A program made the position numbers and the translations under genes. A model generated the notes under the pieces. It was not told where the DNA came from, ran no database searches, and worked only from the letters and a program-made list of their open reading frames with translations. Below, one piece after another: positions 1 to 9,000 of a stretch of 64,000 nt of DNA. This DNA comes from Clostridia bacterium (GTDB lineage: Bacteria; Bacillota; Clostridia; Oscillospirales; Acutalibacteraceae): positions 1 to 64,000 of the forward strand of contig JAFXAP010000003.1 in assembly GCA_017516965.1 (NCBI GenBank), in the 5' to 3' direction. Numbering within the stretch: position 1 is the first letter of the stretch; the number at the start of each line of letters is the position of its first letter.

Positions 1-3000
1 CATTTTGGTACGCTTAAATCAGCTTATGGCAGATATTTGCAGAGAAAAGAAGATAATTCAAATATATCTACAGGAGTTTATAAAGAAGTTGTTTTAAACA
101 TAACTAATCCTATTGAAATGAGTGATGGCGCAAGTGAATGGACTGCCGGTTGGGTGGCTTTGCAATTGTTTGAAAAAGGACTCATTACCGAGAACGATTA
201 TAATGAGTTATTGACAATGGAAGGATTTTACGATAATACTTATGATAATCCTGCTGCTGAAGCGGTGCGCAAAATTTTAAGTAAAAATGGTTATGATGGA
301 ATTGTTTACGAAAACTTGAGCGAGGATGCTGGCAGTTATTCGTTGATAGCGTTGTATCCCGAACAGATAGTTACCGTTGCAGAAAATGGTATATTAAAAG
401 AAAATAGCGGTGTAAGCAGAGCAATCTCGGATGGGGAGGTTGCTTTTTCTATGCCGATGGGAATTGAAAAACATAGTGTTGAAAAATATAATGAAGAACA
501 GTATAATAGCTTTGGCTGGGTAAGATATAATGATGTTTTAAGCACGTCAGAATATAGTATATTACTTTCACGATATATAGACTACAAACATAATAAGAAT
601 AAATATCCTACAACAAGATTTGGAGAGGCAGTTATACATTCAAGTGAATGTCCGGATGTTTTGATGTATGTTAAAGGCGATATAGATAGTCCACAGATTA
701 CAAAGATTGTCAGGATAAGTATAGACGAATATAACGCATCGGTAATAAAGGAGGAACTTTTACATTATGAGTATAGACAAATACCTATACCGTACAAAAA
801 TGTTGAAATTGTTTATGGAGAGGAAGTTCTCAATATTTACAAGAAGCAAGATTTCATCTCTTTTCGAGGGTATAGCACCCGATCAAAAGGAATTGTTGGC
901 GAAGAAAATAGTAATTTTGATAAACGAAAGTTCAACAGAACAGGAAGTATTGGGGAAAATACAGATGTTAGCAGAGCGGATTCAGTAGATGAATCTAATT
1001 TAATAAATCCAATTAATAATTCGCGCGATGAAGTAGAATTAAGTCAAAATAATCAAAAAGAAGCAATCTCAAGTGAAGAGATTGCTTCTTCTATGCCGAT
1101 TGGAAAACAAGAAAATGCAAACAATCAAACAACAAGTGTTGAAAATTTTGAATACAAGCGGTATAATGATTTCGATACATATTTTGGTGAAAATTTACAC
1201 GATACATCACAAAACTTAAAACCGTCAGGTGAACAAGAATGGCAAGTCTTTTGCAGAAGTTTTGCAAACAAGACGACTAACATTCACCAAGGTGATTTTA
1301 AAATTATAACAATATTTACTGCAGATAATTACTATATAATAAATGCTGATGGTTATATGAGCGGAACGGTTTTGTGTAAAAATAATATTGATGAATACAA
1401 CGAAAAGGAGCAAATTTTTAATGATGACACCAGCACAAATATTTTTGCTACGTACGATGAAGGAACGTGGAATAGAGAAAGAAACCGCGATTATGACGGT
1501 GACACTTTTACAGGAGGAATACCAGATACGTTTGATGTGGAATTGGATGAATTCATTGCAAAACATCCCGAGTGGTTCGCAAATAGAAGAGAAAGTTATG
1601 CAGATTATAAACGAAGAATAGAAGCAACCTCAGGTGATGGGGTTGCTTTTTCATTTCCAATAGGAAATCGAAAAAATATAAATGAAAATTTGAAAATTAA
1701 TGCGAACATAAATTTTAAAATTTTAGGGTTAATAGAGAAAGTTAAAAGTGGTATGTTTAAAGGAAATGATAAAGAATATTTAAATAATCCAACAAGTAGT
1801 GTTGCGAAAAAAATAAAAGAACTTACCAACATTGATGTCAGAGATTTTAAAGTAGCAATTGAAGCAAGACAAATAGAGCGTATACTTAAAGATCACGGTG
1901 AAAATGGCATAACGGATAGGTCAATGTCTAATGATAGTGATATTGCAAAAATGGAATATGTACTTAATTCACCTGACAGTATCGTGAAATCGGGGACAAC
2001 ACAAGCATATGTGACTGTAGTTAATGGAAAAAATAAACCAGCGAATACCGTTTTATACGAAAAATATTTGGATAATAATTCATATTATGTAGTTCAAGCT
2101 GTTCCGGATACAAAAGCAAAAACGCTATATATAGTCACTGCATTTATAGGTAAAAAATTGTATAAAAAAGAGGCTTTGCAAACCAACGATGCAAAAAGCC
2201 CCGTTGCAACGCCTAAAAGCGAAAATGCAAAAACCTCTATTAACAGTATAACTAAAATTAATGATAATGTCAACAATGATTACACGACAGATACTGACAT
2301 GTTTGAAGGTGGAATAGAAAACACTGATATAACAAGTGGAGATGAAACGGAATTTTCAATAGAATATACCGAAAAATTGCTTAGTAGTTTTGGTATTACA
2401 AAACTTGGAGATTATATTCACGTACAAAAACGTGTTATGGAAACACTTGAAAACGAGGACTTTTTTACCGATAAAGAAAATCGATGCATCAAAGTAGTAA
2501 ATGATGCATCGGGTGTGGTTGTAGAGATAAATAAAAAGGGTATTAAAGAGACATTTGATGAGAAAAATTATGCAAATGTTGGACGAATTAAAAAGATTGC
2601 CAAACTTATGACCATAAGAAATTTAGTAGAAATAATAAGATTTGGCGAATTGCAAGAAGAGGGTGTTAGGAATACTTATAAAGGTACTGCAAAAAATAAA
2701 TCTTTTGCATATATTAGACATACAGTAAATATTGACGGTAAAGCAATTACAGTACAAATAGATGTAAAAAAATCACCCGAGAAAAATAAGTTCTGGGTGC
2801 ATAAGATTATAAAAATTTATGGCGCTAACACAAAAAATGTCGATGCTAACAACATTCCCAATAATGTCAAAGCAATTGAATTGGGGCAGACCATTGTTAG
2901 CACCGACAAGATGAGTGTATCACAAGAAAGTAAGAATGTCAATAATATTGAAGAGTTCAACGTTCAAGAAGTAGCTTATGTAGAGGAAATATGCAACAAA

Positions 3001-6000
3001 CTCGGTCGCAAGGTAGTGTTTGAGGACCTGCGTGGAATGGTGTATGAGGGTGAGATAATATCACCTGATGGTTATATAGAAAAAGAAACCGGAATAATTC
3101 ATCTGAACACTTATGCGAAAAATCCGATAGGGTTTGTGCTAAAGCATGAGCTTACGCATTATAGTGAAAAGGCAAAAGGATATTTGGATTTTGTAAATGA
3201 AGTAAAACAAAGCGGCGCATACCAAAAATGGATTACCGAAAAAATGGGCGAAAGCAACGTAAGGGTTGCAGAATATAAGTATAAGCAGAAACTTTTGGCA
3301 ACCTATGTAGATATTGAGAGTATAAACAATCCGAAAATAGAGGCTGAAATGATAGCTGATTTTGTAGGAGATATGTTATTTACCGAAAACGGTAGTGGTA
3401 TGGTTGCGATAGCAAGTGATATTGAAGTAAAACACCGAAATAAAGTTATACAGTTTGTGCTTGATTTTATATCTTATCTTAAAGAGAGAATTGTCGGCAT
3501 AGATTCTATCGCACTTGAACTATCAAGGTTGGAAGATAGATTTAATGAATTGTTATTTGATGCGAGAAATAATGACAGCGTGTATGATAATGATATCAGA
3601 TTTAGTTTTTCGGGAAGCCGAGGAAGTGAGATATTATATAATACACCAAAGGAATTTATGCCAGAAAGCGAACAAGAATGGTCTGTATTTAATCGTCAAT
3701 TTTCTAATAAAACTTCACGCTTGAAAAAAGGTGAACGAAAGAATATAATTATACATACAGCAAGTAATGTCTATTTTATTCAAGCTACTGGTTATTTAGA
3801 AGGATGTATTCAAGAGAAAATAAGCATTTATGACAATGAAGAATTTATCAGTAATAAAATTAAGGAGCATTTAGATGGAACTTTCGTTATTGGAAAAACA
3901 TTTTATTCATCGATTAAAGGAAAGAGGAGCAGAGACGGACGACGTAATAGGGATATCAATAGCATTGAAGAGCGATATAGACAAAGTCAAAATGTTGATT
4001 TGGATGAGAGACAATCCGCAAGCGACGATGTCGGATATTATTGGGAAAACTATGGATATCAGACGTGGGAAGAGTTAATTGATGCAATCGACAGCGGTGT
4101 ATTAATAATAGATGAGAATGGAGAAATCCTTGAACATGCTTCGGAAGAAGCCATCAAAGCAACCTCAAAAAACGAGGTTGCTTTTTCTATGCCTATAGGA
4201 AATAGGAAAAGAAATGCTAATAATGTAATAGAACTTTCGAAAGACAATGAGTTGTCAAATAAAATCGGTGATTTGCGCGGTGCGGCAAAATATAAGGTTA
4301 TACAGCAGTATATACTTGATGTTTTAAGCGGTGAAGAAATTGTACTGAGTGATGGAAAAATTGCTGTAGTTGATAAGAGTGACGCATTACATATAGCAAA
4401 TAAATCAGGATATCAAAAGACAGCAGAAATTTCTGCCATAAAAGAAATTGTCGAAAAAGCCGTTTTGATTGCAGAAGAAGAAAGTAATAAAGCAAGAAAA
4501 TTTGATTATTTTTATTATTATGAAGCAACTGTTAAATATGATGATGAAATATTTAATATTTATTTAAACGTTGGTAGGGCGACTAATGATAAAAGATATC
4601 ATCTTTATGATATTACACAAAAATTAAGAGATACTGCCCACCGAATTAACGATGTGGGGCGCCCCAAACCTAATGAGGGATACGCCCTGGAAACAGTATC
4701 TCTTAATAATATTGTATCGCAAACAGCAAATAATGTCAACAATGATTACACGACAAAAACTGACACATTTGACGGTATAGCAAAATCTGATACACAAGGT
4801 AATGCAGTAGATAAAAAATTAGAGAGCGCAAAATTTGTTGAAAACTTTATTAGGATGGGTTATACTGATGACGAGATATCGGCATTGTTATATAAGGTAG
4901 GTGTTTTAGATGACCAATCGGGAAGCGGCAATGGAGATAGCCAAAGCGATAGGAGTATATTGCAGGGGATACGATATAACGCTAGAAGAATTGGTGAGTC
5001 AGAGGTTAACAGGGGAGAAACTGGCAGCATTGATGGATATAATAGAACGTACGGATCACATTACGAGCTCTCCAACAGACGAGTTGCGACTACTTATGAA
5101 GAAGGCGAAGGGACAAGCGGATTTTTGGAACAAGGAGTTCGTGGCGGAATATCCGCCCCCAGTGTATCCGGACTGGTTCATAGAGGAATAAGTAAAAACG
5201 AGGCAACCTTGGAAACCGGGGTTGCTTCTTCTATTGCTATAGGCAAACGGCATGATGCTAATATATCAATTAACAAATCGCAAATTAAAGCAATTGAAAA
5301 GATATGTAATAGTTTTGGAATACAAGTTGTATTTGAAGACCTGCGTGAAATGGTGTATAGGGGTGAGACAATATCGCCTGATGGTTATGAATTAAACGGT
5401 GTAATTCATCTTAATTTATATGCCCAAAATCCGATAGGGTTTGTGCTAAAGCATGAGCTTACACATTATAGTGAGAAGGCAAAAGGATATTTGAATTTTG
5501 CAGAACAGGTAAAATGTAGTAGTGCTTACCAAAAATGGATTACCGAAAAAATGGGCGAAAGCAACGTAAGGGTTGCAGAATATAAGTATAAACAAAACGT
5601 AGCAAAAACTAATGTTGATATTTATAGCGCATCCGATCTAAAAGCGCAAACTGAAATGATAGCCGATTTTGTAGGAGATATGTTGTTTACCGAAAACGGT
5701 AGTGGTATGGTTGCGATGGCAAGTGATATTGAAGTAAAACACCGAAATAAAGTTATACAGTTTGTGCTTGATTTTATATCTCATCTAAAAAAGAAACTTG
5801 TTGGACAAAATCATATTACATCAGAATTGTCTAAATTGGAGAATAACTTTAAACGTATATTATCAGAGGCTACCCATACGGATGGTTCATATAATAATGA
5901 AATTAGTTTTAGTTTTGGTGTTACGCAGGAAGATATAAACAACTATGTAGACTTAGCTTATAGTAAAGAAAATACCCAAGATTATAAAAAATATGCAGTA

Positions 6001-9000
6001 CCAACACAAAGATTAATAAATGATGTGGCAGATGAAATTGATATTGCCGAGTATTCGCATGCGTTGCGCGATAATGATATTAGACATATAAAAAATTCAC
6101 ACGGTGAAAATACAAACGAAAAGTATCCAGTCACGAGAGATGATTTAAAACTAATACCTTGGATTGTACAAAATTATGATAAGGTGTTTGTTGTAAAAAG
6201 GGAAAATAATCGGATAGGTATAATATATGTAAAGGTTAACGAACAAGGATTATTGTATTTCCTTGAACAGGTTACAACGAAATATGGTAATGAACTACTC
6301 TTAGTAAACAAACAAATGATAAAGACCGGGATAGACAATATTCCTAATTTAAAAGGTTTGGTTGATGCGATTAATAAAAAACAAAGTGAGACTGAATTTC
6401 TCGCTGACTTAAAAAAAGTCCACGAGGTATACGCCCAAAGCGTGAATCAGCCTCACTCTATTATTAGTATATCTAAAATCACAAATAATGTCAACAATGA
6501 TTACACGACAAAAACTGACATATCTGATGATGTAGAGAAACTTGATTCGCAAGAAATGGGCTACGTAGAGCAAATAAGTGAAAACTTGGGAGTTCAAGGT
6601 GTATTTGAAGATCTGCGTGAAAAGGTGTATGAGGATAAAATAATATCACCTGATGGTTATGTGGCAAAAAACAAGGGTAATAGTATATCAAAAAACAATG
6701 GAAAAAGTCAATATTCAAACGATAATGAGGTTAAGTTTAGTTCAAATGATAAAAGCTTATCTGGCAGTGCTACACTTTCAGACGATGTTAATTTCTTATT
6801 AAATAAAAACGTTACAGAATCTATAATCGAAGATAACATAGTAAAGGTTATTACAATGGATTCTGTTGCGGATTTGACAGGAGAAGAATTTGAAAAAGGT
6901 TATGTTGATTTAATAACTCAAGTCGAAAACTTTTTTAATTCTGTTGGTAATATTGCAAAAAGCAAGTATGGTGATGTAGAACTAACTCGTGTTGGAATAA
7001 AGGCATCATTGGGGCACGGTATAGGGCGCAAAAAAGCAATTGCCTTTAAAGCGGTACCTAATGTAATAAAGTATGGCGAAGTGATAAATTATCAAAAGAA
7101 TTGGAAAAATCGTGGATATGATACTGCGGTTTTTGCAGCACCTATCACAATTGATGCAAAAAAGTATTTTTTAGCAGCGGTTATAAATGTAGAATTTAAT
7201 AAAAACAGTTGTTATTTGCATGAGGTTGCATTACAAAAAGTAGAGAGCAATGCATCGTTCAAGACTGGGACCATAAAAAATGGCACTCCCAGCGATGCAC
7301 TGCCCTCTATATATACTTTACTGCAAAAATTGCAGGTTGTCAATGAAAATACATTGACTGTTACTGATAACAGTGCACACAAAACACTCGATATAAAAGA
7401 GCAGAGTTATATTGAAGATATATGTAATAAACTTAAAATTAAGGTTGTATTTGAAGACCTGCGTGAAATGGTGTATAAGGGTGAGATAATATCACCTGAT
7501 GGTTATGTAGAAAAAGAAACCGGAATAATTCATTTGAACACTTATGCGAAAAATCCGATTGGATTTGTATTTAAGCATGAGCTTACGCATTATAGTGAAA
7601 AGGCAAAAGGATATTTGGATTTTGTAAATGAAGTAAAACAAAGCGGCGCATACCAAAAATGGATTACCGAAAAAATGGGTGAAAGCAACATAAGAGTTGC
7701 AGAATATAAGTATAAACAGAAACTTTTGGCAACCTATGTAGATATTGAGAGTATAAGCAACCTAAAAATAGAGGCTGAAATGATAGCCGATTTTGTAGGA
7801 GATATGTTATTTACCGAAAACGGTAGTGGTATGGTTGCGTTGACAGTAGATCTCGACACTAAAAAAAGAAATGCCTTTGTGCAGTGGTTAATTGATTTTA
7901 TATCTTATCTTAAAACTAAGTTATTTGGCCAAAAGTATATGGCACTTGAGTTATCGGTGTTAGAGGATGGCCTTAGAAGGTTGATAATTGATGCATCACA
8001 CGAGTATGCAAGTATGGAATTTGATAATGAAACAGAAGTTAATCGTACTATTGATGATGCGCATAAAGCAACCTTAGTAAATGTTGGGTCTGATATATCG
8101 TTTTGTTTTGCACATTGTGATGATGAAGAACTTGTCTCTAAAGCAAAAGAGATGGAAGAAAACGGTGAAGACGGGGTAGACATATATAAACAGTTAGGCG
8201 TTTTCAAAAATGTTTTTGGAGATTGGGTATCAGAAATTAAACTGGATCGATTTATGTTTTTCCCTTATGGGAACTCCAGCACTAAAAATAATCTTATTGC
8301 AGAACGTGGTCAAATTGTGGGAAGACTGAGAGATTTAGTTGTATGGCCTGATTTGTATGAAAAATTCCCGGAATTTGAAAACGTAAAGGTTGTTATAAGA
8401 GAATCGCCTTTTTCATATGACAAAATTAAGTTTATTCCCGAAAAAAACTTTGGGAAAATTATTATAAACAAAAAACTTTGTGATGAGTATAGAGCAAAAA
8501 AAGATAAGAGCGCTAAAGAACACATAGTGAACGCTATTCAGCGCATGATACAGTTTAGTGAAGGACACTATATAGGTAGAAACTATGATTATTGGAAAGC
8601 CTTAGAAGAAAAAGGTAAATTACCTTTTTCTAATAGTAAAGGCAGATATCTTACTGCAAAAGATATGATGTGGTATTTTATGGATAATTATGATGCGCAA
8701 ATGGCAAGCAGAAGGCAGTATATAAAAGATTACATTACTTATCAGGGTAAAGGAAAAAGAGATTATAGGAACGATGCTTTATATTTGCCGTACATTAATT
8801 CCAATGATGTAATAGTTTATGATAAGCGTAATAGACTTATGGCACTTAGTGAAACAAAAGAAGAAAAGGCTAAAGCCTCAAAGATTGCCGCTTTGAAGCA
8901 AAAACAAATTGAAGAAGAAATTGAAAAAGTTCAAATAAAAGAAACAGGGGAAACCACAAAAAAAATAAAAGACTTGGTTTGGATTAAAGAAAAGAAGCAC

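Noticed and set aside
3515-3724. Another out-of-frame ORF in the giant gene, in the same frame as the nested candidates
   Set aside because: No ribosome-binding site, M/Y/I-rich composition typical of a shadow frame, and no hairpin following; the giant frame here is a clear zincin end and next domain.
2169-7308. Calling the structured elements integron attC sites or tRNA-like genes
   Set aside because: No integrase gene, no consistent R-box triplets at the arms, and no tRNA consensus. Only the general resemblance of fold-conserved, bottom-strand-favoured repeats is kept as a hypothesis.
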